From NCBI RefSeq assembly GCF_001701025.1, contig NZ_CP016793.1, forward strand, positions 8,432,001 to 8,496,000: a DNA stretch of 64,000 nt, read 5' to 3'. Source of the DNA: Lentzea guizhouensis. Lineage in GTDB: Bacteria; Actinomycetota; Actinomycetes; Mycobacteriales; Pseudonocardiaceae. The notes under the pieces were generated by a model. That model ran no database searches. It was not told the origin of the DNA and saw nothing but the letters and a program-made list of their open reading frames with translations. Positions 8,280 through 16,991 of the stretch are shown in pieces. Within the stretch, counting starts at the first letter, position 1, and each line of letters starts with the position of its first letter. A program made the translations under genes and the position numbers.

Positions 8280-9358
8280 GTCCGCAGGCAGGCGGGAACG
8301 TTCAGCGTCGTGGATTGGCCGTTGGTCAAGGTGCGCACACTCGCGCCGAGAAGCAGCACACCGGCCTTGTCCAGCACAGCGCGCGCGACCCGGTTGTTGT
8401 CCTCACCGCGTTCGAACGCCCGCATCAACCGCTCGCCGGTCCGCACGGCCGCCGTCCAGCCCTTGGAGTGCGGAACCTCCAGCCAGTCGGCGACCTCCGG
8501 GTCGACGACCTGCCGCACCATCGCCGCCACCACCCCGTCGAAGGCCTTGCCGGGGATGAACTTCTCGTACAGCGCGATGAGGTTCCTGGTCAGCTCGACG
8601 CCCTCGGGTGAGGGCGCGTAGGAGGCGCGCACCATCGTGGCGCTGAGCTCTTCGGCCTCGGCGAACGTCTCCGGCATCGCGTCCTCGCGGATGCCGAGCA
8701 CCGCGCCGGCCACCCGCCACACGTGGTAGTAGTCCTCTGCTTCGGTGTCCGTGACCGAGATCCCGATGCGGCGCATGCCTTCGACGACCTGCACGGAGAA
8801 GATCAGCAGCGCGCCCAGCAGGTCCTGCTGGCACACCGGCACGCCCTCGGTCTCGAGGTCCCACTCCGGTGACCTGCTGACGAAGTAGCGCACCGCGGCG
8901 TGGATCAGCCTGGTCTTCTGGATCGTCGGCACGAACCCGCCACCGCCGCCGAAAGCGTTGGGCTCCATCATGTCCAGCACGAACTGGGAGGTCTCGCTCA
9001 GCCTCCGGTGCGGCTGGTTGAGCCGGTGCGTGAGGGTCAGGACCTTCGACGGCCGCGGCTGCGCGTAGCAGTTGACCATGGCACCGAAGCTCAGCACCGA
9101 CGCCACGTGCACGCCGTCGTCGAGGAAGAACTCGTGCGCGCGGGCGACCCGCTCCGCGTCCATCCAGGCCGGCGGGCTGTCGGTCGCGACGAGGTAGTCC
9201 CGCACCGACGGCGGCAGGTTCTCCGGGATCGGGGTGTCGTTGCCGCGGAACTCCGCCAGCACCCGGTTCACCTCGCCGGTCCGGCCGCTGCCGACCAGGT
9301 CCGCGATCACCGCGTCGGCCGGCGGATCACCTTCGTACATCAACGCACTGAGGTCCAC
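8276..9358 (-). CDS. Oxygenase MpaB / latex-clearing-protein family (DUF2236)
   Basis: A 360-residue protein of the DUF2236 family, which includes the haem b rubber oxygenase Lcp and the fungal oxygenase MpaB. The helical core and the segment TRLIHAAVRYFVSR, where family members place conserved Arg and His residues around haem, are recognisable; DLLGALLIFSVQVVEGMRRIG is a further family helix. There is no signal peptide, so the enzyme is probably cytoplasmic. The substrate is unknown and rubber cleavage should not be assumed. The GntR regulator lies 107 bp upstream on the same strand and may control it. Its stop codon lies inside the inverted-repeat element at 8178-8279. Confidence 0.88.
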   Translation of the reverse strand: MDLSALMYEGDPPADAVIADLVGSGRTGEVNRVLAEFRGNDTPIPENLPPSVRDYLVATDSPPAWMDAERVARAHEFFLDDGVHVASVLSFGAMVNCYAQPRPSKVLTLTHRLNQPHRRLSETSQFVLDMMEPNAFGGGGGFVPTIQKTRLIHAAVRYFVSRSPEWDLETEGVPVCQQDLLGALLIFSVQVVEGMRRIGISVTDTEAEDYYHVWRVAGAVLGIREDAMPETFAEAEELSATMVRASYAPSPEGVELTRNLIALYEKFIPGKAFDGVVAAMVRQVVDPEVADWLEVPHSKGWTAAVRTGERLMRAFERGEDNNRVARAVLDKAGVLLLGASVRTLTNGQSTTLNVPACLRT

Positions 9359-9465
9359 GCGTCCGAGCGTATGGGCGTTGAGCCACCGGGCGGTTCGTCG
9401 ATCACCCGCTCAGCCCAGTGTTTCCACGCGTTCGTGCGAGTACCGGGCAGGGCCGCGCTATGCCT

Positions 9466-10107
9466 CTAGTTGGACGTCAGCACGTCGAACGCGTGCTTAC
9501 GGTGCGCGGCGAAGAGCGTCAACGCACCGTCGACGTCCCCCGCGCGCAACGCCTCCACGAGCGCGCGGTGCTCTGACCGCACGAGGTCCAGGTATCCGTC
9601 CGTGCTCACGCCAACGCGCGTCAACAGGAACAGGTGCACCTGCGACCGGATGGTCTCCCACGCGTGCACGAGCCGTGAGTGGTTCGCGGCGGCATAAACG
9701 GCGTCGTGGAACTCGATGTCCAGGCGCACCATCTCGTGGGGCGTGTCGGCGCGTTCCATCGTCTCGGCGGCCTTCTCGATCGCTGCCACGTCGCCGCCGC
9801 CGTCCACCACGCGACGCACCGCCAGCACCTCCAACGCGCCACGCAGGCTGTCGAGCTCGGCCACGTCCTGCTCGGACAGCTCGGTCACCGTGGCGCCGCG
9901 GTGCCAGCCGGTGCGCACGAGGCCCTCGCGTTCCAGCTGCTGCAGCGCCTCGCGGACCGGGCCGCGGCTGACCTCCAGCGCCTCCGCCAGCTCGACCTCG
10001 CGCAACGGGCTGCCCGGCGCGTACCGGCCGTCGAAGATCGCCGCCCTGATCGCGTCCGCGACCTCGTTGCTCAGCCCCCGCCGGCGGGCCGGCTCCAACC
10101 TTGCCAT
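9466..10107 (-). CDS. GntR family transcriptional regulator, FadR subfamily (FCD domain)
   Basis: A 213-residue regulator. The N-terminal winged helix-turn-helix (about 10-75) includes [30 protein letters not shown], the most typical GntR signature. The C-terminal FCD domain (about 85-205) has the metal and ligand-binding Asp/His pattern ([18 protein letters not shown] and a later [10 protein letters not shown]), as in regulators of small carboxylic acids. It diverges from the glyoxalase-fold gene at 10189, and a strong palindrome lies between the two starts, so it most likely represses both itself and that gene. It is also directly upstream of the MpaB-type oxygenase gene. Confidence 0.93.
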   Translation of the reverse strand: MARLEPARRRGLSNEVADAIRAAIFDGRYAPGSPLREVELAEALEVSRGPVREALQQLEREGLVRTGWHRGATVTELSEQDVAELDSLRGALEVLAVRRVVDGGGDVAAIEKAAETMERADTPHEMVRLDIEFHDAVYAAANHSRLVHAWETIRSQVHLFLLTRVGVSTDGYLDLVRSEHRALVEALRAGDVDGALTLFAAHRKHAFDVLTSN

Positions 10108-10146
10108 GACGCAATGTTAACAAGCGCACATTCCACCGCCCGCCGC

Positions 10147-10174
10147 GTTGTCCTAATGTCAACATTAAGACAAC
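10147..10174. promoter_or_regulatory. 28-bp palindrome, probable GntR operator
   Basis: GTTGTC and GACAAC form the ends, with TAATGT and ACATTA inside; 24 of 28 positions are symmetric. It lies in the 81-bp gap between the divergent GntR and glyoxalase-fold genes, about 15 bp before the GTG at 10189. A related AATGTTAACA sequence lies next to the GntR start. Position and symmetry suggest the binding site of this regulator. Confidence 0.75.
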
Positions 10175-10188
10175 GGGAAGGACCCCAC

Positions 10189-10602
10189 GTGAGCATCCCC
10201 CGCTTCCACCTCGCCATGCCCGTCGACGACCTCGCCGCCGCCCGCACGTTCTACGGCGAGGTCCTCGGCCTCGAACAGGGCCGCAGCTCCGACACGTGGA
10301 TCGACTGGAACCTGCACGGCCACCAGTTCGTCACGCACCTGGCCCCGCGGGTCGAGCGCGTGAGCAACCCGGTCGACGGCCACGACGTGCCGGTCCCCCA
10401 CTTCGGCCTGCTGCTGAGCACCGACGAGTTCCAGGCGCTCGCCGCGAAGCTCAAGGCGGCCGGCACGGAGTTCGTCATCGAGCCCTACCTGCGGTTCGCG
10501 GGACTGCCGGGTGAGCAGTGGACGATGTTCCTGCTGGACCCGGCCGGCAACGCGCTGGAGTTCAAGGCCTTCGCCGACGACGCGCAGGTGTTCGCCACGT
10601 GA
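10189..10602 (+). CDS. VOC family protein (glyoxalase/bleomycin-resistance fold)
   Basis: A 137-residue single vicinal-oxygen-chelate protein with two beta-alpha-beta-beta-beta units. Recognisable elements are the opening [20 protein letters not shown], a central PHFGLLL strand and the closing [15 protein letters not shown] with the metal-ligand Glu. The family covers glyoxalases, dioxygenases, isomerases and antibiotic-binding proteins, so the reaction cannot be named. GTG 10189 is preceded by GGAAGGA and starts right at the conserved fold. The palindrome in front suggests control by the divergent GntR regulator, so the substrate may be a small acid or a product of the MpaB-type oxygenase. 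Confidence 0.88.
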   Translation: MSIPRFHLAMPVDDLAAARTFYGEVLGLEQGRSSDTWIDWNLHGHQFVTHLAPRVERVSNPVDGHDVPVPHFGLLLSTDEFQALAAKLKAAGTEFVIEPYLRFAGLPGEQWTMFLLDPAGNALEFKAFADDAQVFAT

Positions 10603-10705
10603 AGGCGAACCAAAAATCTTGCACACCACGCAAGTTTCGGTAGCGTGGAGGTGACACCGAGCGACGGCCCCGTCACAGGCGGGGCCGGGAGACGGGAGCA
10701 CTTCC

Positions 10706-11953
10706 ATGACCACCGCAGAGCGGCAACGCACCGCGCAGGAGCTGATCCGGCCCCAGCTGCCCGCTGAGCTGACCCAGCGCGACAGGTGCCCGTTCGACCC
10801 GGCGAAGGGGCTGCTGGAGCTGAGCGGGCACGGGCCGGTGCACCGGGTCGAGCACGCCGGTGAGTCGATCTGGCTCGTCACCGGGCACGACGAGGCACGC
10901 GCGGTGCTGGCCGACGCGCGGATGAGCGCCGACCGGTTCGGCAACCCGCGGGTGCGGGCGCGGATGTCACCGGAGCTGTTCGAGGAGATGTTCCCGCCCG
11001 AACGCCGCGCTGGATCGTTCATCTCGATGGACGCACCGGAGCACACGCGCTTCCGCCGGCTGCTGACCGGGCAGTTCACCGTGCGGCGGATGCGGCAGCT
11101 GGAACCGCGCGTGCACGAGATCGTGACGCAGCAGCTCGACGCGATGATCGCCGCCGGGCCGCCGTCGGATCTGGTGCACGACTTCGCGCTGCCGGTGCCG
11201 TCCCTGGTGATCTGCGAGCTGCTCGGCGTCGACTACGGCGACCGCGACGAGTTCCAGCGCACCACCTCGAAGCTGCTGAGCCTCACGACCACGGTCGACG
11301 AGCAGATCAAGGTCGGCACCGAGCTGCGCCGGTTCATGCAGGGACTGGTGCGCGCCAAGGAGAAGGCCCCGACCGACGACCTGCTCTCCGGCCTGGTGAC
11401 CGACACCGACCTCACCGAGGACGAGCTGGTCGGCATCGCGAACCTGCTGCTGATCGCGGGCCACGAGACGACCGCGAACATGCTGGCGCTGGGCACGTTC
11501 GCGCTGCTGGAGCACCCCGAGCAGCTCGAGCTCCTGCGCCGGCGCCCCGAGCTCACCGAGAACGCGGTCGAGGAGCTGCTGCGCTACCTGTCGATCATCG
11601 CGTTCGGTGTGCCGCGCTTCGCCAAGGAGGAGGTGGAGCTGGGTGGCGCCACCATCCCCGAGGGCGCGACCGTGCTGGTCGCGGTACCGGCGGTCAACCG
11701 CGACCCCGAGCGCTACCCGGACCCGCACGAGCTGCGCGTCGACCGCCCCCGCGGGCACCACCTCGCGTTCGGGCACGGCATCCACCAGTGCATCGGCCAG
11801 CAGCTGGCGCGGGTCGAGATGGTCGTCGGCTTCACCGAGCTGCTGCGCAGGCTGCCGGGCCTGGAGCTGGCCGTGCCCGCGAGCGAGGTGCCGCTGCGCA
11901 CCGACATGGCGATCTACGGCGTGCACGCCCTCCCGGTCAGCTGGGACGCTTAG
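10706..11953 (+). CDS. Cytochrome P450 (bacterial class, CYP107-like)
   Basis: A 415-residue soluble P450. The I-helix oxygen-activation motif is AGHETTANML, the K-helix ExxR is ELLRYLS-type (EELLR), and the haem-ligand loop FGHGIHQCIGQQLARVE places the thiolate at Cys362. Early elements such as ERRAGSFISMDAPEHTRFRRLL are typical of Streptomyces-type P450s that act on macrolides, terpenes or fatty acids. No ferredoxin or biosynthetic genes are adjacent, so the substrate is unknown. The 103-bp leader holds a CTTGC-7-GCAAG repeat (10618-10634) and a perfect GGCCCCG/CGGGGCC hairpin (10666-10686). Its 3' end overlaps the convergent TetR gene by 17 bp. Confidence 0.95.
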   Translation: MTTAERQRTAQELIRPQLPAELTQRDRCPFDPAKGLLELSGHGPVHRVEHAGESIWLVTGHDEARAVLADARMSADRFGNPRVRARMSPELFEEMFPPERRAGSFISMDAPEHTRFRRLLTGQFTVRRMRQLEPRVHEIVTQQLDAMIAAGPPSDLVHDFALPVPSLVICELLGVDYGDRDEFQRTTSKLLSLTTTVDEQIKVGTELRRFMQGLVRAKEKAPTDDLLSGLVTDTDLTEDELVGIANLLLIAGHETTANMLALGTFALLEHPEQLELLRRRPELTENAVEELLRYLSIIAFGVPRFAKEEVELGGATIPEGATVLVAVPAVNRDPERYPDPHELRVDRPRGHHLAFGHGIHQCIGQQLARVEMVVGFTELLRRLPGLELAVPASEVPLRTDMAIYGVHALPVSWDA

Positions 11954-12548
11954 GGCTCAGCCCGGTGCCGAGCTGCTCGATCCAGTGGTCGATCAGCTCG
12001 GCACCCGTCCACCTCCTGGTCGCGTCCGGCGAGTCGATCCACCACTGCACCACCGCGCGCAGCGACGACGTGATCATCGACGCCGCCATCACGGGGAACG
12101 GGTCGGCGCTCGGGTCGATCCCGGTCCGTTCCGCGATCGCCGCCGTCAGGTCCTGCTCGCGGGCCGCGTAGGCCGCCAGCACGTGCGGCAGCAGCGCGGG
12201 CGTCCGGCGCAGCTCCCTGAGCTGGCGCAACCGCGCGAGGTCCACGTGCTCGGGGAACGCCGACTGCAGCGCCTCCCGCAGCGCCGCCAGCAGCGGCTCG
12301 TCCGCCGGGCGGTCCGCGAACGCGCGCACGAACGCGTCCGCCGTGGTCGAGTCACCGGCGACCACGGCCTCCTCTTTGGACGAGAAGTAGTTGAAGAACG
12401 TCCGCAGCGACACCCCGGCCGCGTGCGCGATCTGCTCCACGGTCACGCCGTCCAGGCCGTGTTCGACGCACAGGCTCCTCGCGGCGTCCCCCAACGCCTC
12501 CCGTGTCGCCGCCTTCTTGCGCTCCCGCAGGCCAGTCATGCCGCACAC
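11937..12548 (-). CDS. TetR family transcriptional regulator
   Basis: A 203-residue regulator with a typical TetR DNA-binding domain at residues about 8-60 (REALGDAARSLCVEHG, then the helix-turn-helix VEQIAHAAGVSLRTFFNYFSSKEE). The variable C-terminal half should bind a small ligand. It converges on and overlaps the P450 gene, so the two could be linked functionally, but a target cannot be read from sequence. The ATG at 12548 sits only two bases from the end of the 168-bp inverted-repeat element, so its promoter must lie within or beyond that element, or the mRNA is nearly leaderless. Confidence 0.93.
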   Translation of the reverse strand: MCGMTGLRERKKAATREALGDAARSLCVEHGLDGVTVEQIAHAAGVSLRTFFNYFSSKEEAVVAGDSTTADAFVRAFADRPADEPLLAALREALQSAFPEHVDLARLRQLRELRRTPALLPHVLAAYAAREQDLTAAIAERTGIDPSADPFPVMAASMITSSLRAVVQWWIDSPDATRRWTGAELIDHWIEQLGTGLSPKRPS

Positions 12549-12549
12549 C

Positions 12550-12717
12550 CTAGTGCGGTGACCACGAACCTTCGCCGCGTTTCCCGGCGGTCAGACGGGT
12601 GCATCGCGGGGCCGGCCCCACGTCCTCATACTGGACGTATGGGGGCGTGGGGCCGGTCCCACGAGGTGCCCTGCTGAGCGTCGGGAAACACGGTGAAGAT
12701 CGTGGTCACCGCACTAG
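12550..12717. repeat. 168-bp near-palindrome with perfect 18-bp CTAG-bounded ends (MITE-like)
   Basis: CTAGTGCGGTGACCACGA occurs at 12550-12567 and as its exact complement at 12700-12717. The two ~80-bp arms stay complementary over most of their length, including GGCCGGCCCCACG against CGTGGGGCCGG, and meet at a CATAC-TGGAC-GTATG tip (12627-12641). It carries no gene. Structure and size suggest a palindromic mobile repeat inserted at CTAG, or a long regulatory hairpin between the TetR and subtilase genes. The remaining 184 bp up to 12901 show no further gene; a ribosome site (GGAGG) precedes 12902. Confidence 0.75.
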
Positions 12718-12901
12718 ATCCCGCGACCTCACGCCACCGTGAACAGGCAACCCGGAGGGGCCTGCCAAGACGGTTGACCCAGGGCGGTCGCCAGTTGTCA
12801 ACATTGGTCTGGACCGGAACACTTCCGGCCTCTTGTCACCCACACGAACTCCCCAATACGGTCCGTGAGATCGCTCTCACAGACCCCCAACGGAGGACCG
12901 G

Positions 12902-15900
12902 GTGCGCGTACTCGGAGTCGTCGTACTGGCCGGTGCCCTGCTCACCGCCGGCCAGGCCACCGCCTCACCCCAGCAGGCTCCCCCGGCAACCACCGCCGCG
13001 CCCGTCACGCTGATCACCGGCGACCAGGTGCTGCCGGGCCAGCGCGCCGTCAAGCCCGCACCCGGCCGCGAACACGTCCTGTTCACGTCGTACACCGCGC
13101 AGGGCCACGAGTTCGTCGTGCCGGGCGACGCCATGCCGTTCATCGCCGACGGCCGACTCGACGAGCGCCTGTTCGACGTCACCGAGCTCGCCTCGTACGA
13201 CGGCGCCCTGCCGGTGATCGTCACCTACCCGGCCGGCACGGTGGTCGCCCAGTCCGGCCTGAACCTGCCCAGCATCAACGGGGTGGCGTTCGACGCGGCC
13301 AAGACGCCGGTCGCCGGTCTGACCGCCTCGAGCACCTTCAGCCTGTCCGGTGTCCGCAAGATCTGGCTGGACGCCCGGCGACAGGCCACTCTGGACAGGA
13401 GCGTGCGGCAGATCGGCGCCCCGGCGGCGCACGCGGCCGGCTACACCGGCGCGGGCACGACGGTCGCGGTGCTGGACACCGGCGTCGACCAGTCCCACCC
13501 GGACCTCGCCGACCGCGAGATCGCCGAGCGGAACTTCACCGGCTCGCCGGACGCCGGTGACCACCACGGACACGGCACGCACGTGGCGAGCACCATCGCG
13601 GGCACCGGCGCGAAGTCCGGCGGCAGGTACCGCGGCGTCGCACCGGACGCGCGGATCCTCGACGTGAAGGTGCTGGGGGACAACGGTTCCGGCCAGGACA
13701 GCCAGATCATCGCCGGCATGGAGTGGGCCGTCGAACAGGGCGCCCAGGTCGTCAACATGAGCCTCGGCGGCTTCGACACCCCGGAGGTCGAGCCGCTGGA
13801 GGAGGCCATCAACCGCCTCACCGCCGAGAAAGGCACGCTGTTCGTCGTCGCGGCGGGCAACAGCGGCCCCGGCGCGAGCACGCTGGGCTCCCCCGGCACC
13901 GCGGACGCGGCCCTGACCGTCGGCGCCGTCGACGACCAGGACCGGATCGCCGAGTTCTCCAGCCGCGGCCCGTCGAAGGCGGGCACGCTGAAGCCGGACC
14001 TGACCGCGCCGGGCGTCGGCATCGTCGCCGCCCTGCACGGCGACGGCCGCATCGGCGCACCCGTCGAACCCGGCTACACCAGCCTCGACGGCACCTCGAT
14101 GGCCACCCCGCACGTCGCGGGCGCCGCGGCGCTGTTGCGCCAGCAGCTCCCCGGCGCGACCGGTCCCCAGCTCAAGGCCCGGCTCACCGGCAGCACCACC
14201 CGGACCGCGGGCGTGACGCCGTTCGACCAGGGCTCCGGTCGCGTGGACGTCGCCAAGGTCATCGAGCAGGACGTCACCAGCTCGGGCAGCCTCAGCTTCG
14301 GCTCGCACCGCTGGCCGCACACCGGCAAGCCCGCGCTGTCGCGCGAGATCACCTACACCAACACGGGCACGTCACCGGTCACGCTCGACCTCACCACCGA
14401 CACCACCGGCGCGGTGTTCTCGGTGTCGCCGAGCACGCTCACGATCCCGGCTCTCGGCTCGGCGACGGCCACCGTCACCGCTGACATCGCCGAGGAACCC
14501 GCCGGCGGCGTCTTCGGCGGCGCGGTCGTGGCCTCCGGCGTCCGCACGGCCGTCGTCGTCGACCTGGAGAAGGAGAGCTACGACCTGACCCTGCGCGGCT
14601 TCGACCGCACCGGCGCCAAGCCCGGCTACCTCAGCGCGTTCCTGATCAACGTCGACACCGGCGCCCGCTCGTGGCCGGACCCCGCCACCGGCACCGCCCG
14701 CGTCGAGAAAGGCCGCTACATCCTCAACGGCAGCGTGATGGGCTCGGCGGAGTGGACGCACGACGCGCTCAGCTACCCGAACCTGACCGTCGACGGCACC
14801 ACGACCATCGACCTCGACGCCCGCAAGGCCAAGCCGGTCGACGTCACGCCGCCGGTCGACGCCCGGCTCAGCCTGCTGCAGACCGGTTTCGAGCGGATCC
14901 ACAACGGCACCAGCTACACGATCGGCAACTTCTCCGTCGGCGGCTCGATCTCCCACCTCGGCCTCGCCCACCTCGGCCCCGACTCGGCGGAGGTCACCGG
15001 CCAGGTCGCGACGTTCTGGACCGCGGGCCCCGACTTCTACGGCCTGGCCTGGTACCGCGCCGGCAGCACGTTCACCGGCCTGTCGAAGGAGGTGGCCGCC
15101 CGAGACCTCGCCTCGGTGAAGGTCGACATGCCTCCGTTGCCCGCCGGCCAGACCGCCTCGATCGGCCACACCGTCGCCCCGCACGGCCGCGCCGCCTGGA
15201 CCTGGGGCTCGCTCGACAACTTCGTCCCCGGCCAGCGCACCGAGCACTACGGCGGCGAGGGAGCCGACTGGTCACGCCGCTTCAACCTGTTCGACTCCGG
15301 TGGCAACATCGGCGTCCTGGACGGACCGCTGAAGCACTACCGGCCCGGCAAGCAGTACGTGGAACCTTTCCACCGCGCCGTCTTCGGCCCGGCCCTGCCC
15401 CCGACCCGCGACGTGCCGCACTCGTTCCGCACCGGTGACCTGATGCGGGTGACGGTGCCCCTGTTCGGCGACTCGGCGGGCAACGCGGGCCACGGCCCGG
15501 TGACCTCCGCTCACACCACCGTGTACCGCAACGGCGTCGCCGAGTTCTCCACCGACGAGGCCGGGTGGGCGCTGTACGACACCGCGGGTGGCGCGGCGGA
15601 CTACCGGGTCGTCACCGAGGCGGTGCGGGACAACACCTTGAGCACCAAGGTGTCCGGCTCCTGGACGTTCCGGTCCGACACGACCGCGCAGCGGACCGCA
15701 CTGCCGTTGTCCGTCATCCGGTTCGCGCCACAACTGGACGACACCGGCGCCGCTCCGGCCGGCCGGGCGTGGGGTGTGCCGGTGTCGACGCAGTCGCAGA
15801 CCGGGGACGTGCGGGTGACGTCGGTGGAGGTGTCCTACGACGGCGGCACGACCTGGAAGCCGACCCCGGTGCGCGGCAACCGGTTGCTGCTGGCCCACCC

Positions 15901-15994
15901 GCAGGACGCGAAGTCGGTGTCGTTGCGGGCGAAGGCGACCGGGAGCGGTCAGACGGTCGAGCAGACCGTCATCAACGCCTACCTGCTGAAGTAG
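12902..15994 (+). CDS. Large secreted S8 family serine peptidase
   Basis: A 1,030-residue exported subtilase. A short signal peptide (about 1-22, VRVLGVVVLAGALLTAGQAT) and a propeptide region (about 35-165) precede the catalytic domain with Asp192 (VAVLDTG), His224 (GHGTHVAS), Asn320 (AAGNSGPG) and Ser399 (GTSMATPHVAG). The remaining ~600 residues are beta-rich domains of the kind found in large Streptomyces subtilases (a DUF1573/Fn3-like segment near 460-550 and several unassigned ones), probably for substrate or wall binding. GTG 12902 follows GGAGGACCG. The first gene of a rightward row of hydrolases; the next gene is 61 bp or more downstream. Confidence 0.95.
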   Translation: MRVLGVVVLAGALLTAGQATASPQQAPPATTAAPVTLITGDQVLPGQRAVKPAPGREHVLFTSYTAQGHEFVVPGDAMPFIADGRLDERLFDVTELASYDGALPVIVTYPAGTVVAQSGLNLPSINGVAFDAAKTPVAGLTASSTFSLSGVRKIWLDARRQATLDRSVRQIGAPAAHAAGYTGAGTTVAVLDTGVDQSHPDLADREIAERNFTGSPDAGDHHGHGTHVASTIAGTGAKSGGRYRGVAPDARILDVKVLGDNGSGQDSQIIAGMEWAVEQGAQVVNMSLGGFDTPEVEPLEEAINRLTAEKGTLFVVAAGNSGPGASTLGSPGTADAALTVGAVDDQDRIAEFSSRGPSKAGTLKPDLTAPGVGIVAALHGDGRIGAPVEPGYTSLDGTSMATPHVAGAAALLRQQLPGATGPQLKARLTGSTTRTAGVTPFDQGSGRVDVAKVIEQDVTSSGSLSFGSHRWPHTGKPALSREITYTNTGTSPVTLDLTTDTTGAVFSVSPSTLTIPALGSATATVTADIAEEPAGGVFGGAVVASGVRTAVVVDLEKESYDLTLRGFDRTGAKPGYLSAFLINVDTGARSWPDPATGTARVEKGRYILNGSVMGSAEWTHDALSYPNLTVDGTTTIDLDARKAKPVDVTPPVDARLSLLQTGFERIHNGTSYTIGNFSVGGSISHLGLAHLGPDSAEVTGQVATFWTAGPDFYGLAWYRAGSTFTGLSKEVAARDLASVKVDMPPLPAGQTASIGHTVAPHGRAAWTWGSLDNFVPGQRTEHYGGEGADWSRRFNLFDSGGNIGVLDGPLKHYRPGKQYVEPFHRAVFGPALPPTRDVPHSFRTGDLMRVTVPLFGDSAGNAGHGPVTSAHTTVYRNGVAEFSTDEAGWALYDTAGGAADYRVVTEAVRDNTLSTKVSGSWTFRSDTTAQRTALPLSVIRFAPQLDDTGAAPAGRAWGVPVSTQSQTGDVRVTSVEVSYDGGTTWKPTPVRGNRLLLAHPQDAKSVSLRAKATGSGQTVEQTVINAYLLK

Positions 15995-16055
15995 GCCGGT
16001 CCGCGTGCTCGCCTTCCCGGCGAGCACGCGGATCTCTTCCGCTACATTGCGTCAC

Positions 16056-16967
16056 GTGCCCAACGCCGGCGAGCCCGACAACTCGGTGACCGGCCACGTC
16101 GAAGGCGCGGTCGTCCAAGCCGGCGACGTCAACGGCGGCGTCCACATCACAACCGTCTCCGCCCCCGGCCCATGCCCCACCCCGCACGGCAGTCCCGCCC
16201 TCGGCGTCCGGTGGTGGGCCGTGGTCGTGGTCCCGCTGGTAGCCGGGCTGACAGCGATCGCGCTGGTCTGGTGGCCCATCGCCACCACGACGACCTCGGT
16301 GAACCTGCCCAGCCCAGCACCGCCGACGGCATTCACACCGCAGAGCAACTCGCCGACGACCACGGCCGGCGCCTCTTCCACAACGGCTGCCACCTGGTCG
16401 CGCGAGCCGCGACCGCTTCCCCAGGCACCGGCACCGGCACCGGCCGGTGATCTGACCGCGACGACCACGATCAACGCCAACTGTGCGTTCAGGTACGCCG
16501 GACCCGGCGACCGGAAGGCCGCCGACCAGTTGGCCGGGCCGGCGACGGTCCTGCTGACCACCCAGAACCCGCGCGACCAAGAGGTTCTGATCACCGGTAT
16601 CCACGCAGCGGTACGTCATCGCGCCGCAGCCCCCACCGAAGGCACGCTCGTCCCGTCGGGCTGCCGGTGGGGAGACGTGGAGGTCCGGCCCATGATCGTC
16701 GACCTGGAAGCAGCAAGCCCGGAGGCCGCTCCCGACAGCGACCCCAACCGCGGCAACACGTATTCCACGTCGAAACCGACCGCGTTCCCGTTCACCGTCA
16801 GCAAGAACAACCCGGAGGTCTTCGACCTGAGGTTCCGCACGCAGACCTGCGACTGCACCTTCGACCTCGTGGTGGACTGGATCGCGGGCGGCAGGTCGAG
16901 CACGACTGTGCTCGGGCCGTACCGGTTCGTGCCCGTGGTGGAGTCGCTGATCAGCCGCCCTCGATGA
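16056..16967 (+). CDS. Single-pass membrane protein with N-terminal VxGxVVQAGxVxGGVH motif
   Basis: About 303 residues, function unknown. Residues 1-30 hold SVTGHVEGAVVQAGDVNGGV, a glycine-patterned motif that recurs at the N terminus of many otherwise different actinobacterial proteins, several of them in signalling or conflict contexts. One transmembrane helix follows (about 55-78, WWAVVVVPLVAGLTAIALVW), then a Thr/Ser/Pro-rich linker (about 85-140) and an extracellular beta-rich domain with four Cys residues (NANCAFRY, PSGCRWGD, TCDCTF) likely in disulfides. The N terminus should therefore be cytoplasmic and the C terminus outside. GTG 16056 is chosen because the motif begins immediately after it. 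Stop is 25 bp before the S9 peptidase gene. Confidence 0.78.
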   Translation: MPNAGEPDNSVTGHVEGAVVQAGDVNGGVHITTVSAPGPCPTPHGSPALGVRWWAVVVVPLVAGLTAIALVWWPIATTTTSVNLPSPAPPTAFTPQSNSPTTTAGASSTTAATWSREPRPLPQAPAPAPAGDLTATTTINANCAFRYAGPGDRKAADQLAGPATVLLTTQNPRDQEVLITGIHAAVRHRAAAPTEGTLVPSGCRWGDVEVRPMIVDLEAASPEAAPDSDPNRGNTYSTSKPTAFPFTVSKNNPEVFDLRFRTQTCDCTFDLVVDWIAGGRSSTTVLGPYRFVPVVESLISRPR

Positions 16968-16991
16968 CGTGATCGCCGCAAGGGAGCCGGA

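Noticed and set aside
12718..12901. Possible short gene between the palindrome and the subtilase
   Set aside because: The open frames there have no ribosome site and end up as shadows of the subtilase frame.
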